A stretch of 64,000 nucleotides of DNA from Peribacillus folii (GTDB taxonomy: Bacteria > Bacillota > Bacilli > Bacillales > DSM-1321): contig NZ_JASJOM010000008.1 of NCBI RefSeq assembly GCF_030271255.1, positions 62,001 to 126,000 on the forward strand, given 5' to 3'. The notes under the pieces were generated by a model. That model did not search any database. It was given only the letters and a program-made list of their open reading frames with translations, and had not been told where the DNA came from. Below, piece by piece: positions 54,615 through 64,000 of the stretch (its first letter is position 1; every line of letters starts with the position of its first letter). Both the position numbers and the translations under genes were made by a program.

Positions 54615-55328
54615 ATCCATACTCTACATCCTCTTTACGACAAAAGCATGGAATGCCTGCTGTGCAAACAGACATCGACCACAAAAAAGGTTCGGTCACG
54701 TTTTGTAAAAGTAGCCAAATACGAAACAGACTTTTGTCCCATTTATACGGATTCATCCATTAATGCACTTTATTATACCATTTTTGTTTGCCCTCACTGC
54801 GGATTTTCCTATACCGAGGATTTCTCCCGCTACTTCCCTCCCGCAACCAAGGAAGCGATTGAGGAAAAAGTCAGTTCACGGTGGTTTCCCCAGCATTTCA
54901 GCAACGAGCGGTCGATTCATGATGCCATCAATACATACAAGCTGGCGAGTTATTGCGGTGCGTTAAAAAAGGAAAAACATATTATCCTGGCAGGCATCCA
55001 TTTACGGATTGCCTGGCTATACCGGATTACCCAAAACGCGAAGCAGGAAGAAAGGTTTTTGAGATTCGCGCTTATGGAATATGAAGCATCCTATTCGACA
55101 GGCGACTTCATCGGTACCCGGGCTACCGAGGCCAAGATCTTATATCTCGCGGGCGACATTTCAAGGAGAATGGGAAATGACAAAGCAGCGATAAAGTATT
55201 TTTCATTAGTATTCGAAAGGCAAAAAAATGCCCGGGAAACCTCCCTCATCCAGATGGCCAGAGACCGTTTTCAGGAAATCAAGCACGAGCAGCGCAGCCG
55301 GACAAGCACCGCATCATTCATTCGCTAA
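54615..55328 (+). CDS. DUF2225 protein, probable ATC start
   Basis: This protein of about 237 aa belongs to the DUF2225 family: an N-terminal treble-clef zinc-binding region with CLLCKQT and CPHCGFSY, then TPR-like helices (about residues 90-220). The family normally begins with a short segment before CxxC ending in a PLYDK-like motif, which is present here (HTLHPLYDKSMECLLC). The only well-placed ribosome binding site, AAGGAGGG at 54600-54607, points to an ATC codon at 54615. The first ATG, at 54648, has no ribosome binding site. Function unknown. Confidence 0.8.
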   Translation: MHTLHPLYDKSMECLLCKQTSTTKKVRSRFVKVAKYETDFCPIYTDSSINALYYTIFVCPHCGFSYTEDFSRYFPPATKEAIEEKVSSRWFPQHFSNERSIHDAINTYKLASYCGALKKEKHIILAGIHLRIAWLYRITQNAKQEERFLRFALMEYEASYSTGDFIGTRATEAKILYLAGDISRRMGNDKAAIKYFSLVFERQKNARETSLIQMARDRFQEIKHEQRSRTSTASFIR

Positions 55329-55375
55329 ACTGTATTTACAGGAGATTTTGGTGCCAATGGATTGGAATGAAACGC

Positions 55376-55423
55376 AAAAAAACTGCAGACAGACTCTTCA
55401 TCCATCAAGAGTCTGTCTGCAGC
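55376..55423 (-). terminator. Terminator of yuzB
   Basis: Exact 16-base arms (CTGCAGACAGACTCTT) around an 8-base loop, with an A run at 55376-55382 that becomes the minus-strand T tract. Confidence 0.85.
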
Positions 55424-55455
55424 CTGTCCTGCCGAGCCATCGATGAATCCCGCTT

Positions 55456-55689
55456 TCACATTTCAAATTCATCAATGAACTTATATATGTTTTCAACTAA
55501 TTCATCGGTTGTGTCGCCAGAAACCACTTCGCCATTCACAAGCGCATATAAGTTACTGGAGCATTTGCCGCAATAACCCAGGCATCCGTACTCGATGATG
55601 TCCAAATTCGGATCCCGTTCCAATCTTTCCAGAGCCTCTTGCGCGCCGCTGGCTAGATTGCTTACACAAAATTCAATGATCGGATACAT
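55456..55689 (-). CDS. yuzB: DUF1450 protein YuzB
   Basis: This 77-aa protein has paired cysteines in [13 protein letters not shown] plus FCVSN near the N-terminus, the YuzB/DUF1450 pattern, possibly a metal or redox site of thioredoxin-like-ferredoxin type. Function unknown. GGTGAGG precedes the ATG. It is divergent from yutJ, as in B. subtilis. Confidence 0.92.
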   Translation of the reverse strand: MYPIIEFCVSNLASGAQEALERLERDPNLDIIEYGCLGYCGKCSSNLYALVNGEVVSGDTTDELVENIYKFIDEFEM

Positions 55690-55997
55690 TGCCTCACCTC
55701 ACCGTTACTAACAATTCATCTTATTACTTTTCCCATTTACAGTCAATATTTACGCATAAAAAAGAGGCCGATTTCAAGATATCGGTTGTAGTTTCCTTAT
55801 ATATTCGTTATACTTTTGTCGGGGTATGTAAAAAGAAAATTATTAAAAAATTTTTATTCTTACTACTAATGGGGTATATATATTCAATAAAAATGCTTAA
55901 GGTTCATTTGGGAGAATCCTTGAGGGAATACTTGTTTTTTTTACAAGTGAAACGCTTATCAAATTTTTCAAAGAGATCTAATAAAGGGGAAAATCAT
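55690..55997. other. Intergenic region upstream of yutJ
   Basis: About 308 AT-rich bases between divergent yuzB and yutJ. An inverted repeat ACTTGT-N7-ACAAGT (55930-55948) lies about 50 bases before the yutJ start and could be an operator or small hairpin. No promoter boxes are assigned. Confidence 0.45.
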
Positions 55998-57065
55998 ATG
56001 AAGAATTTAGTCATACTTGGTGGTGGGTATGGTGGTATGCGCATGCTGCAAAGATTGCTGCCTAATCAGCTTCCTGAAAATGTAAGCATCACGCTAATCG
56101 ACCGCAATCCTTACCACTGCTTAAAAACGGAATATTATGCTCTAGCAGCAGGTACCATTCCTGATCAGCACATCCGTGTTGCATTTCCTGAACATCCTCG
56201 CTTGAAGAACGTATACGGAGAAGTACTTTCCATCGATATGGAAAATAAACAAGTCATTATCGAAAATCAAGAACCTGTCGTTTATGATGATTTAGTCATC
56301 GGCCTTGGCTGTGAAGATAAATACCACAATATTCCTGGTGCAGACACCCATACGTATAGTATCCAAACGATCGATAAATCACGCCGCACCTATTCAGCTT
56401 TGAATAATTTAGGTGCTGGTGCAACCGTGTCCATCGTGGGCGGCGGACTGAGCGGTGTCGAGCTGGCCAGTGAATTGATCGAGAGCCGTTCGGATTTGAA
56501 CGTTAAACTATTCGATCGCGGCCCGCATATTCTATCTGCTTTCCCGGAAAGATTAAGCACGTTTGTCGAATCTTGGTTCGATAAACATACAATTGAAATC
56601 GTTCATCATTCAAATATCACCAAAGTCGAACCAAACCTGCTTTATAATGGCGACGAAGCTGTCCAAAGTGACGTCATCGTCTGGACTGCCGGTATTCAGC
56701 CGAGTAAAATCATTCGTGAGATGGATATTGAAAAAGATCGTCAAGGAAGAGCCGTCCTTACTCCTCAGCATTTCCTTCCATCCAATGATAGCATCTTTGT
56801 CGTCGGCGACTGTGCAAGCCTGCCGCATGCACCAAGTGCTCAATTAGCGGAATCTCAAGCTGAGCAAATCGTCCAAGTCCTTGTGAAGAAATGGGCAAAT
56901 GAGCCGCTTCCTGAAAGCTTCCCTGCCATGAAGCTAAAAGGGACATTAGGTTCTCTAGGGAAAAAACAAGGTTTTGGCCTTGTAGCGAATCGCCCGATCA
57001 CCGGAAGAGTGGCACGTCTCATGAAATCAGGCATCCTTTGGATGTATAAATACCATAACGGTTGA
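55998..57065 (+). CDS. yutJ: NDH-2-like flavoprotein YutJ
   Basis: This 355-aa FAD/NAD-binding protein has LVILGGGYGGMRML (FAD) at residue 4, SIVGGGLSGVELASEL (NADH) near residue 155 and SIFVVGDCASL. The length equals B. subtilis YutJ, a probable type II NADH:quinone oxidoreductase. AAAGGGG before ATG 55998 fixes the start; the frame is open far upstream but without support. Confidence 0.92.
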   Translation: MKNLVILGGGYGGMRMLQRLLPNQLPENVSITLIDRNPYHCLKTEYYALAAGTIPDQHIRVAFPEHPRLKNVYGEVLSIDMENKQVIIENQEPVVYDDLVIGLGCEDKYHNIPGADTHTYSIQTIDKSRRTYSALNNLGAGATVSIVGGGLSGVELASELIESRSDLNVKLFDRGPHILSAFPERLSTFVESWFDKHTIEIVHHSNITKVEPNLLYNGDEAVQSDVIVWTAGIQPSKIIREMDIEKDRQGRAVLTPQHFLPSNDSIFVVGDCASLPHAPSAQLAESQAEQIVQVLVKKWANEPLPESFPAMKLKGTLGSLGKKQGFGLVANRPITGRVARLMKSGILWMYKYHNG

Positions 57066-57081
57066 TCTTCCATGTTCATCA

Positions 57082-57132
57082 TAAACTGGCCCCAGAGCTG
57101 CGTGCAGCTCGCTTCATGGGTCAGTTTTTTCA
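57082..57132 (+). terminator. Terminator of yutJ
   Basis: Outer arms AAACTGGCCC/GGGTCAGTTT with an inner AGCTGC/GCAGCT stem, followed by TTTTTT. Confidence 0.75.
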
Positions 57133-57152
57133 TTTCTTCCATTATATCACAA

Positions 57153-57476
57153 TTACAATCCGTATCCATATTTCTCCATGGCTTCCACCACTTTTTTTAG
57201 CCGTACATTTCCTTCCGCGATGATTTCATCTTCAATGAGGACAAGCGGGTAAAATAAGTCTTCCTCGATCATCTTTGCCGCAAAGCTCTTTTGCTTCTGC
57301 TTTTCAGGTGGATTATACATATCGATATAGGAGATCTTGAATTCCTGGTCAGGAAACTTTCTTGATAAAGCGGCTTCAAGCCATTCACATGTATCTTTTG
57401 AAGAGGGCAGATTGACACAGCTCGCACAAATTTGCTCCGCCCCATAAACCTCTATTTCTATGTTTTTCTTTACCAT
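57153..57476 (-). CDS. yuzD: Thioredoxin-like protein YuzD
   Basis: This 107-aa protein of the DUF1462/YuzD family has CASCVNLPSSKDTCEW with a CxxC-like pair at the start of a thioredoxin-type fold. Function unknown. AAGGAGG precedes ATG 57476; an upstream in-frame start at 57533 is unsupported. Confidence 0.9.
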   Translation of the reverse strand: MVKKNIEIEVYGAEQICASCVNLPSSKDTCEWLEAALSRKFPDQEFKISYIDMYNPPEKQKQKSFAAKMIEEDLFYPLVLIEDEIIAEGNVRLKKVVEAMEKYGYGL

Positions 57477-57643
57477 ACTCTTCCTCCTTCTTAGCGGTAT
57501 ATTTACAGCACCTTGATTACATGATAAGAACATTCACCTGTTTCCATCTTACATATATAATATAGATTATATTTCCGCAAAGTTACAGTTGGATTTTTTA
57601 CTACCTTCGCATTATAATATGATTAGGAAAGGAGTCGATTGCA

Positions 57644-57880
57644 ATGTCTAACCAAACAATGGAAGTCCAAGTTCAAGATGTTCTAGATAAGCTTCGTCCG
57701 TTTCTTCTTCGTGATGGCGGTGACTGTGAACTAGTTGACGTAGAAGATGGAATCGTTAAATTACGATTACTGGGAGCTTGCGGAAGCTGTCCAAGTTCGA
57801 CCATTACGCTAAAAGCGGGGATTGAACGCGCCCTTCTTGAAGAAGTACCTGGTGTAGTGGAAGTTGAACAAGTATTCTAA
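57644..57880 (+). CDS. yutI: NifU-like iron-sulfur scaffold YutI
   Basis: This 78-aa NifU C-terminal-type protein has the cluster ligands in [14 protein letters not shown]. It is a scaffold or carrier for Fe-S clusters. AAAGGAG precedes the ATG. B. subtilis YutI, as I remember it, is about 30 residues longer; many homologues have this shorter length. Confidence 0.93.
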   Translation: MSNQTMEVQVQDVLDKLRPFLLRDGGDCELVDVEDGIVKLRLLGACGSCPSSTITLKAGIERALLEEVPGVVEVEQVF

Positions 57881-57963
57881 TATCCCTTTAAATAACATGC
57901 GACGTATGGATATACGTTCAATCATTTTCATGCAGACAGGACTCTTGCCTGGGCTGTTATAGA

Positions 57964-58030
57964 AATAAAGCTGACTCGGCTTTCGCCTTATCAAATGGAT
58001 TGATGCGGCTCGACACGGGTCAGCTTTTTT
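57964..58030 (+). terminator. Probable terminator yutI / thrB
   Basis: AAAGCTGAC pairs with GTCAGCTTT across a branched interior, followed by TTTTTT. It overlaps the end of the convergent thrB gene. Confidence 0.55.
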
Positions 58031-58969
58031 TTATAAAAATTCCAATCCTTCTTTTTCCTGCTTCGAGAGAATGGCCGCATGACTGCCATCATTATCGATT
58101 TCCAGCTCTTTTACCATATAATCCGGAAATTCCACCTTCAATGCCGTGAGCACTGCCGGTGAACGTTCTGCGGATGTTAAGCTTAAAACGGTCGGTCCTG
58201 CACCGCTTAGCGCTGTCCCAAACCCGCCTTCCTGCAGGACGATTTCTTCTATACGGGCTAAATGTGGAACCAATTCCGCTCGATGGGGCTGATGGAAACG
58301 GTCGCTATGCATCATTTCGCCAACCAGCCTCCAATCCTTCGTGAGGACGCCGGCAAGCAAAACATTGGCGGCTGCACTTCCGGCTATCGCATCTTTAAAA
58401 GGCAGAGATGCGGGAAGGACATTCCTAGAATCCTCAGTCAGCAACTCAAAATCGGGAATGACCGCTATCACCTTGACTCCCTCGATTGGAAACGATACGA
58501 CATCCGTCTTTTGCTCGGTATGCAGGCCCACGACCAAGCCGCCATATACTGAAGCCCCTGCATTATCCGGATGGCCTTCAAAAAGGGATGCCTGCCTATT
58601 CTTTTCATCATCGCTTAATTGGAGGTCACCTACGATGTTCGCCAATTCGATGCCGGCGACGATGGCAGAGGCACTGCTCCCCAGACCTCTTGCCAAGGGA
58701 ATTTCGCTTGAGACGAAAAGCCGGCATGGAGATAGCTCCTTCCCGTATGCGGCCGCCGTTTTCTTGGCGACTTGAACGATATAATTTCGGTCATCCCTCG
58801 GAAAAACAGACATCTCTTCCGAAAGAGGGATGACTTCCCAATGATCTGATAAAGATCCGTGTATTTCCAAGTAAAGACCAAGCGCCAAGCCGATGGAATC
58901 GAATCCCGGGCCGAGGTTGGCCGTACTTGCCGGTACACGGATCAAGAACATCTCGGCTTCTGCGCTCAT
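58031..58969 (-). CDS. thrB: Homoserine kinase
   Basis: This 312-aa GHMP kinase phosphorylates L-homoserine in threonine synthesis. The ATP-binding GHMP motif is [16 protein letters not shown] near residue 90; [20 protein letters not shown] is the N-terminal signature and [12 protein letters not shown] the C-terminal motif. It overlaps thrC by 4 bases (ATGA). Confidence 0.96.
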   Translation of the reverse strand: MSAEAEMFLIRVPASTANLGPGFDSIGLALGLYLEIHGSLSDHWEVIPLSEEMSVFPRDDRNYIVQVAKKTAAAYGKELSPCRLFVSSEIPLARGLGSSASAIVAGIELANIVGDLQLSDDEKNRQASLFEGHPDNAGASVYGGLVVGLHTEQKTDVVSFPIEGVKVIAVIPDFELLTEDSRNVLPASLPFKDAIAGSAAANVLLAGVLTKDWRLVGEMMHSDRFHQPHRAELVPHLARIEEIVLQEGGFGTALSGAGPTVLSLTSAERSPAVLTALKVEFPDYMVKELEIDNDGSHAAILSKQEKEGLEFL

Positions 58970-60027
58970 GCCTGCTTCACACCTTGCAGATGTTCTAAGA
59001 TGACTTCTTCATCCATCGGCAGCAAGGTCGGCTGTATGGTACTTGTATCGACTGCCACATTCGGATCTTTCAGCCCATTCCCTGTCAATACCGCAACGAT
59101 TTTACTGCCTTTTTTGATTTCTCCGCTTTTTAACTGTTTATAGATTCCGGCGATGGAAGCGCACGAAGCCGGCTCTGCAAAGACACCCTCTTTTTTAGCT
59201 AGGAAATGATAGGCTTCGAGAATTTCTTCGTCCGTCACCTCATCGATTTTACCCTTGGATTCATCCGCTGCTTGTACCGCGAAGTTCCAGCTGGCAGGAT
59301 TGCCTATCCTGATTGCCGTAGCAATCGTTTCGGGATTCTCGATGATGCTACCCCTGACAATTGCAGCTGCTCCTTCCGCTTCGAATCCCCTCATTTCAGG
59401 AAGTCCCGTTTGTCTCGCTTCATGATACTCCTTAAAGCCTTTCCAGTACGCTGTTATATTCCCTGCATTTCCGACTGGAAGCGCCAATATGTCAGGTGCT
59501 GAGCCAAGCGCATCACAAATTTCGAAGGCCGCCGTCTTCTGCCCTTCGATCCGGTACGGATTGACGGAATTCACTAGTGTGATCGGCGAGCTCTCGCTAA
59601 GCGAACGGACGATTTTCAAAGCGTGATCGAAGTTCCCTTCAATCGAGATGATCTCCGCTCCGTACATAACGGCTTGCGCAAGCTTGCCCATGGCGATTTT
59701 CCCCTCGGGGATGACCACGATGCAGCGAAGGTTGGCGCGGGCGGCATAAGCCGCTGCAGCGGCTGACGTATTGCCGGTCGAGGCGCAGATGATCGTATCG
59801 CTGCCAGCCTCGACCGCTTTGGCTACAGCCATGACCATTCCGCGGTCCTTAAACGAGCCAGTTGGATTTGCTCCTTCATATTTCACATGCAGGTCGATTC
59901 CCCATTCTTCGGATAAACGGTCCAATCTTATCAAGGGCGTATTTCCCTCCAGAAGGGAAAGTGCAGGTGTGTTTTCATTGACGGGTAAAAAATCCTTATA
60001 CGTGCTTATAAGTCCTTGCCAGCTCAT
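58966..60027 (-). CDS. thrC: Threonine synthase
   Basis: This 353-aa PLP enzyme converts phosphohomoserine to threonine. The PLP lysine is in GSFKDRGM near residue 60, [17 protein letters not shown] follows, and a glycine-rich loop LPVGNAGN binds the PLP phosphate. Middle gene of hom-thrC-thrB, overlapping both neighbours by 4 bases. Confidence 0.96.
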   Translation of the reverse strand: MSWQGLISTYKDFLPVNENTPALSLLEGNTPLIRLDRLSEEWGIDLHVKYEGANPTGSFKDRGMVMAVAKAVEAGSDTIICASTGNTSAAAAAYAARANLRCIVVIPEGKIAMGKLAQAVMYGAEIISIEGNFDHALKIVRSLSESSPITLVNSVNPYRIEGQKTAAFEICDALGSAPDILALPVGNAGNITAYWKGFKEYHEARQTGLPEMRGFEAEGAAAIVRGSIIENPETIATAIRIGNPASWNFAVQAADESKGKIDEVTDEEILEAYHFLAKKEGVFAEPASCASIAGIYKQLKSGEIKKGSKIVAVLTGNGLKDPNVAVDTSTIQPTLLPMDEEVILEHLQGVKQA

Positions 60028-61322
60028 TTATTTTCCTCTCCTTCAACTCTATATGTGCTTTTCACTTCACGTACCATATTGTAATCATGTAATTTCTGTT
60101 TAATTTGCTCAAATGCAGCCAAAGTGGCAGTATGCGTAACCAACACGATTTCGGAGGATTCCTTTTCATCAAGCGGCAATTGCAGGATTTTGTCGAACCC
60201 TACCCCATGCTCTGCAAACAAATTCGTGATCCTTGCCAGCACGCCCACTTCGTCCTGAACGTGCAATCGCAGGAAGAACTTCGCATAAATTTCCGTAGCA
60301 TCTTTTAATTGCTTCGGGTATTGTGGTGAAACGGCACTGCGTCCGTTTACGCCAAGCCTCATATTCTTGATGACCGTGACCATGTCGGAGACGACGGCAG
60401 TGGCTGTCGGCAGACTGCCCGCTCCTGGTCCGTAGAACATCGTTTCTCCTACTGCCTCCCCATACACGTAGACGGCATTATATTCATTGTTGACCGATGC
60501 CAATGGGTGCGCTTCCGGAAGCAGCGCGGGCTGGACGCTCACTTCCACTCTTTCACCTGCCCTTGAGGCTACGCCGATCAATTTCATTGTATATCCAAGC
60601 TTTTTACTATATCTCAAATCCTCTTCGGAAATCTCGGTGATTCCCTGTACCTCGACATCATTCAAACCGATGTTCATCGAGAAGCCGAGCGTGGACAGTA
60701 TCGCCATTTTACGGGCTGCATCCAATCCCCCTACATCTGCTGTCGGATCGGCTTCGGCAAAGCCTAGCTCCTGGGCTTCCTTCAGGACGTCATCATAAGC
60801 TCTGCCTTCCTTGCTCATTTTCGTTAAGATGAAGTTCGTCGTCCCATTGACGATCCCCATCATTTTCGTGATCCGATCCGAAGATAGTCCATCGACAAGT
60901 CCTCGTAATATCGGAATCCCCCCGGCAACACTCGCTTCATAGAATAAATCGCATTGATTTTCGGTAGCCAGTTCGAGCAGCTCCGGCCCGTATAAGGCCA
61001 TTAAGTCCTTATTGGCGGTAACGATATGCTTTTTATTTTTTATTGCTTTTGTCAAATAATCGCGTGTTTCCTCAATTCCGCCCATGACCTCGATCACGAC
61101 ATCAATTTCGGGATTCGAAAGGATATCCTCGGGATTGTCCGTCAGCATGCCTTTATCGATCTCGACAAGCCGCTCCTTGGTCGTGTCCTTGACTAGAACC
61201 TTCTTGATGGATATGGAACAGCCCACCTGATGCATCAGCTTGTCCTGATGACTTTCAATGATTTGGACGACTCCTGATCCGACTGTACCTAACCCCAATA
61301 AACCGATCGAGATGACTTTCAT
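60024..61322 (-). CDS. hom: Homoserine dehydrogenase
   Basis: This 432-aa enzyme reduces aspartate semialdehyde to homoserine. It has an N-terminal NAD(P) site ([15 protein letters not shown]), a central catalytic domain ([38 protein letters not shown]) and a C-terminal ACT domain from about residue 350 for threonine feedback. GGGGGAG precedes the ATG. No leader hairpins or T-box are seen upstream. Confidence 0.96.
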   Translation of the reverse strand: MKVISIGLLGLGTVGSGVVQIIESHQDKLMHQVGCSISIKKVLVKDTTKERLVEIDKGMLTDNPEDILSNPEIDVVIEVMGGIEETRDYLTKAIKNKKHIVTANKDLMALYGPELLELATENQCDLFYEASVAGGIPILRGLVDGLSSDRITKMMGIVNGTTNFILTKMSKEGRAYDDVLKEAQELGFAEADPTADVGGLDAARKMAILSTLGFSMNIGLNDVEVQGITEISEEDLRYSKKLGYTMKLIGVASRAGERVEVSVQPALLPEAHPLASVNNEYNAVYVYGEAVGETMFYGPGAGSLPTATAVVSDMVTVIKNMRLGVNGRSAVSPQYPKQLKDATEIYAKFFLRLHVQDEVGVLARITNLFAEHGVGFDKILQLPLDEKESSEIVLVTHTATLAAFEQIKQKLHDYNMVREVKSTYRVEGEENK

Positions 61323-61511
61323 ATTTGGCTCCCCCTTAAAAACTGTTTATCTACAGAAAACATTTGTATTTGTATAGTAGACATTATAAGTTCAATTCAT
61401 ATAATTATCAATAGTTAGAAAAAAAGGATACACGCGCTTTTTATGTTCAACCCTTGATGGAGCAGGCATGGATGCCGTGAACATTTTTAAGGGAAAACCC
61501 TTTCCCCATTC

Positions 61512-62426
61512 TTACTTAACGGATTTCAGTGACTCTCCCGTTCCCATAATGATTTGCGGTTTTTGCTCGGGGTCGAGCCATTTAAGCAAACCGAGGACAT
61601 TACTTTCCGCAGTTGCCACGCAGCCCGCAGTCGGCTTCGTTTCCCCTCTCCATACATGAAGGAAGATTGCACTGCCTTTTCCTTTTATGATTGGATTCGT
61701 ATTATAATTGATGACCGCACCGTATTTATAGAGTTCATGATTCATCCTTTCAAAGGACTTCCATTTATCGGCAGGGTTGCCCTTATAGGTTTTCCACTTG
61801 TTATAATCCTGCGATGCTTGATCGTCCACCCAATAATCATATTTGTTCGTTTTCTTATAGCCCATCTTTACGCCGGCCGGCTTCGTTTCGCTTCCAAACG
61901 CCGTCCCGAATGAGTATATTCCTACAGGGGATTTTCCATCCCCCTCCCTTTTGCTTGTCGTGAACCCATTCTTCCCAATGACGCCCTTCATCTTCTGCAA
62001 TGCGCGGCGCCACTCCCCGCATTTCTTTTCAAATGGCTGGACTGTCACTTTCGTATCACTCATTGATTTCCCTGTCACCGATACAACCTGATTGACGCCT
62101 TTTTTTGCATCGAACTTCTTCAGCAGGGCTTTTTCTTCCGCGCTGAAAACCTCCCTTGCATTCGTCATGCTGATATAAGCGGTCTTTTTCGCGTGGCATA
62201 CTTTGTACCAGCTTCCGGTCCTGCCACTGACCGATAATTCATCATTCTTCTTATACGTTTTCAAGGTTTTGCTTGCAGCAGAAGCCTTTTCCTTCACATC
62301 AGCAGTCGTCTTGAGGACGATTTTGTATGCTGACGCTTCACAGCCTGTTTTCGTTTCAGCCTCCGCAGGCAAGGCGGCTTGAAAGCCCAACAGGAGTAAA
62401 AGGGCTGCCATGATCATCTTTTTCAT
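61512..62426 (-). CDS. Secreted L,D-transpeptidase-like protein with SH3 domain
   Basis: This 304-aa secreted protein has a signal peptide (residues 1-22, MIMAALLLLLGFQAALPAEA), an SH3b-like domain (about 28-85) and a C-terminal ErfK/YkuD-like catalytic domain with HVWRGETKPTAGCVA, in which the His, Arg and Cys fit the transpeptidase or carboxypeptidase active site. It would modify peptidoglycan cross-links outside the cell. GGAAGAG precedes ATG 62426. Confidence 0.87.
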   Translation of the reverse strand: MKKMIMAALLLLLGFQAALPAEAETKTGCEASAYKIVLKTTADVKEKASAASKTLKTYKKNDELSVSGRTGSWYKVCHAKKTAYISMTNAREVFSAEEKALLKKFDAKKGVNQVVSVTGKSMSDTKVTVQPFEKKCGEWRRALQKMKGVIGKNGFTTSKREGDGKSPVGIYSFGTAFGSETKPAGVKMGYKKTNKYDYWVDDQASQDYNKWKTYKGNPADKWKSFERMNHELYKYGAVINYNTNPIIKGKGSAIFLHVWRGETKPTAGCVATAESNVLGLLKWLDPEQKPQIIMGTGESLKSVK

Positions 62427-62544
62427 CGACTCTTCCTTTCCCATCTTGGATGAATTGTTGGATAAAATCAAACTATTCAAAAAAATCTTGTTATCATCAT
62501 AACATAGTCACTCTGGATGAATCATATTTCTTTCCAGTTTTCAG

Positions 62545-63546
62545 TTAAATCCAATCAATTTTGGGCAAATCGTATTGTTTGGCCGGAACCTCCGCCAAAT
62601 CATAAAAATGCTTGAGGAACGTTTCATATTGTTGCGATGCTTTCGTAATTTGTGCGATTTTATCTTCCAGCTCATTCGCTCTTGTTTCCGTCGTCTTGGA
62701 GAAATATTCTTCGACCGTTTCAAAATAATGAATCGGAAATAACATTCTCGAATATAGCAGCCGTGCCGAAAAACTGGAAAATGGTTCGATTGCTTGATAT
62801 TCTTGAAAAAAGCGGCCGATGCCGCGCTGATGCGTGTGCACATTCTGAAAATAGTGTTCCCTCACCCATTCTGCGACATCCCTCGTCCCGTGGTCGAATA
62901 CCCAATCGAACGGATTTTTCATCCAATTATTGCTTTTCCAGGTATCGTGTAAAAAACGTTCGTAGCAAACCGTTCCGCTATCGACAATTTGCGGCGTATC
63001 ATCAATTTCCGTGTCGACTAAATATTGAATCGCATTTTCACCTAGCACCATATAATAGGGAAAGGTTTCTATAAACAATTTTTCGAATTGGTTATCAGGA
63101 TGGGCGGTCAGCTTATCCCTCCATATCCTTTCCAGTTGATCGATCCTTTGTTCCCAGAGCTCTTTCCATTTACCAATTCTCGAGCAGGCGGAAATCGTCT
63201 CATTAATCCCTCTCCCACGCTGATGGAATCTTGCCAATCGTCTTCCTGGATTGAAATTCTTCGGGCCATCCAAGGCCTGATTGCCCAGTAGGATGAATAA
63301 TTGTTCATCTGCTTCCGAAACATAACTGCCATGATTGGCCAAGATGAACACCGAAACATGGCGATCACCTTGCGAAATCATATGCTGTGACATTTTATGG
63401 CGTTCGATCAGCTCCTCCTGTTCCATATTCTCTATCGGAACGATGCTGTAAACCATATTTCCTGAATGAAAGCTAGGAAAACGGCTATTGGCCTCTTCGC
63501 GCTCCACTTGGATACCGTAATTATGAAAAATGATTTCTTCTATCAT
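62545..63546 (-). CDS. yutH: Spore coat-associated protein YutH
   Basis: This 333-aa protein of the CotS/YutH family, with an aminoglycoside-phosphotransferase-like fold, lacks a clear complete kinase motif. It contains NFNPGRRLARFHQRG and FDHGTRDVAEWVREHY. YutH is made in sporulation and found with the coat. GGGGCC lies before the ATG. Position next to yutG agrees with B. subtilis. Confidence 0.87.
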   Translation of the reverse strand: MIEEIIFHNYGIQVEREEANSRFPSFHSGNMVYSIVPIENMEQEELIERHKMSQHMISQGDRHVSVFILANHGSYVSEADEQLFILLGNQALDGPKNFNPGRRLARFHQRGRGINETISACSRIGKWKELWEQRIDQLERIWRDKLTAHPDNQFEKLFIETFPYYMVLGENAIQYLVDTEIDDTPQIVDSGTVCYERFLHDTWKSNNWMKNPFDWVFDHGTRDVAEWVREHYFQNVHTHQRGIGRFFQEYQAIEPFSSFSARLLYSRMLFPIHYFETVEEYFSKTTETRANELEDKIAQITKASQQYETFLKHFYDLAEVPAKQYDLPKIDWI

Positions 63547-63718
63547 GGAATGGCCCCCTTCATTAAATGGATATAATAGAAATAGTGGACATCATATACT
63601 TATATATATGTGGAATAACCCGTTTTCTGAATGATTATCGAAACCTTTTGGAAAAACGAACAATCAAACGATCTGCACTAGAACTTATCCCTAATAATAT
63701 AGAGAAATGGGTGATGAC

Positions 63719-64000
63719 ATGGTCAATATCGAACAATCAATGTCCGAAAAGACTGCTCGTCGATGGCTAAGTGAACGAGGAGTTAAATTGGAGGATATCG
63801 CTGAGCTTGTCATGTATTTACAATCCAGCTATCATGAAAATCTCCAAATGTCCGATTGCCTCCACAACGTCGAACGGGTCCTTTCAAAACGCGAGGTGCA
63901 AAATGCCATCCTGACCGGCATCCAGCTCGATATGCTGGCTGAGAAAAAATTACTTGAGGAGCCCCTGCAAAGCATCATTGAAATAGATGAAGGACTATAT
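63719..64000 (+). CDS. yutG: Phosphatidylglycerophosphatase A-like YutG, 5' part
   Basis: The first 94 codons are in the window and the frame runs open to the last base. MSEKTARRWLSERGVKLEDI and HNVERVLSKREVQNAILTGI identify the YutG/PgpA-like family of Firmicutes. GGGTGATG precedes ATG 63719; ATG 63740 is an alternative start. The C-terminal catalytic part lies outside the window. Confidence 0.85.
   Translation, partial: MVNIEQSMSEKTARRWLSERGVKLEDIAELVMYLQSSYHENLQMSDCLHNVERVLSKREVQNAILTGIQLDMLAEKKLLEEPLQSIIEIDEGLY

Noticed and set aside
61323-61511. T-box or attenuator before hom-thrC-thrB
   Set aside because: No stem-loop series or T-box sequence is seen in the short AT-rich region.
63567-63770. 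67-aa plus-strand ORF before yutG
   Set aside because: It overlaps the real yutG start in another frame and has no ribosome binding site or recognisable composition.
1-64000. CRISPR array, tRNA, rRNA, prophage or insertion sequence
   Set aside because: The two arrays have no spacer-repeat structure of CRISPR type and no cas genes. No transposase, integrase or RNA gene was recognised anywhere.

Overview
The window looks like a chromosomal segment of an aerobic, endospore-forming Bacillaceae bacterium, probably a Bacillus or Peribacillus species related to B. simplex. The reasons are spore genes (SASP, SleL/YaaH-type lytic enzyme, KapB/KapD, YteA-like protein, YutH), AGGAGG-type ribosome binding sites with frequent TTG/GTG starts, and gene order that follows the B. 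subtilis yugO-to-mrp and yui/yum/yut regions. Species assignment is inference; I see no rRNA, tRNA, CRISPR, prophage or insertion sequence.

Layout. 1-0.8 kb: a non-coding array of 21-bp units in 267-bp super-repeats. 0.8-9.4 kb: hypothetical genes, an RsbR-like STAS protein, a 47-aa gene with a good sigma-B-type promoter, an MFS exporter, a SteT-like permease, UppP, a GDPD, an SASP and a SleL-like enzyme. 9.6-20.4 kb: yugO, yugN, a yugM-position gene (possible frameshift), pgi, a yugJ-like dehydrogenase, yuzA, yugI, an XRE regulator, alaT-alaR, yugF, yugE and patB. 20.7-24.1 kb: a Fur-box-controlled heme uptake and degradation operon. 24.1-33.1 kb: YteA-like protein, manganese catalase, YvbH, ppiB, kapB/kapD, pbpD and yufK. 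33.4-39.1 kb: the complete mrpABCDEFG antiporter operon. 39.2-44.2 kb: a MOSC protein, menI and a compact four-gene operon (GTP cyclohydrolase II, RibD, FAD monooxygenase, HAD phosphatase). 44.3-52.4 kb: pepA, yuiD, a BtuF-like protein, yuiC, yuiB, a Nudix hydrolase, yumB and yumC. 53.4-53.95 kb: a second, unrelated-sequence array that also has a 21-bp period. 54-64 kb: yutM, a DUF2225 gene, yuzB, yutJ, yuzD, yutI, hom-thrC-thrB, an L,D-transpeptidase, yutH and the start of yutG.

Most of the window is ordinary conserved backbone: central metabolism, Na+/H+ homeostasis, respiratory flavoproteins, Fe-S assembly, threonine synthesis and cell-wall/spore functions. The most interesting departure is the operon at 40.5-44.2 kb. 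It has its own near-consensus sigma-A promoter with an overlapping TACT/AGTA operator, and it encodes the early steps of riboflavin-type pyrimidine synthesis without the later riboflavin enzymes, coupled to a flavin monooxygenase. I infer it makes or modifies a pyrimidine/flavin-like product under repressor control. The two 21-bp-period arrays, a 44-bp perfect palindrome, a likely ATC start codon and a Rex/FNR-type box in front of yumB are further points worth checking.
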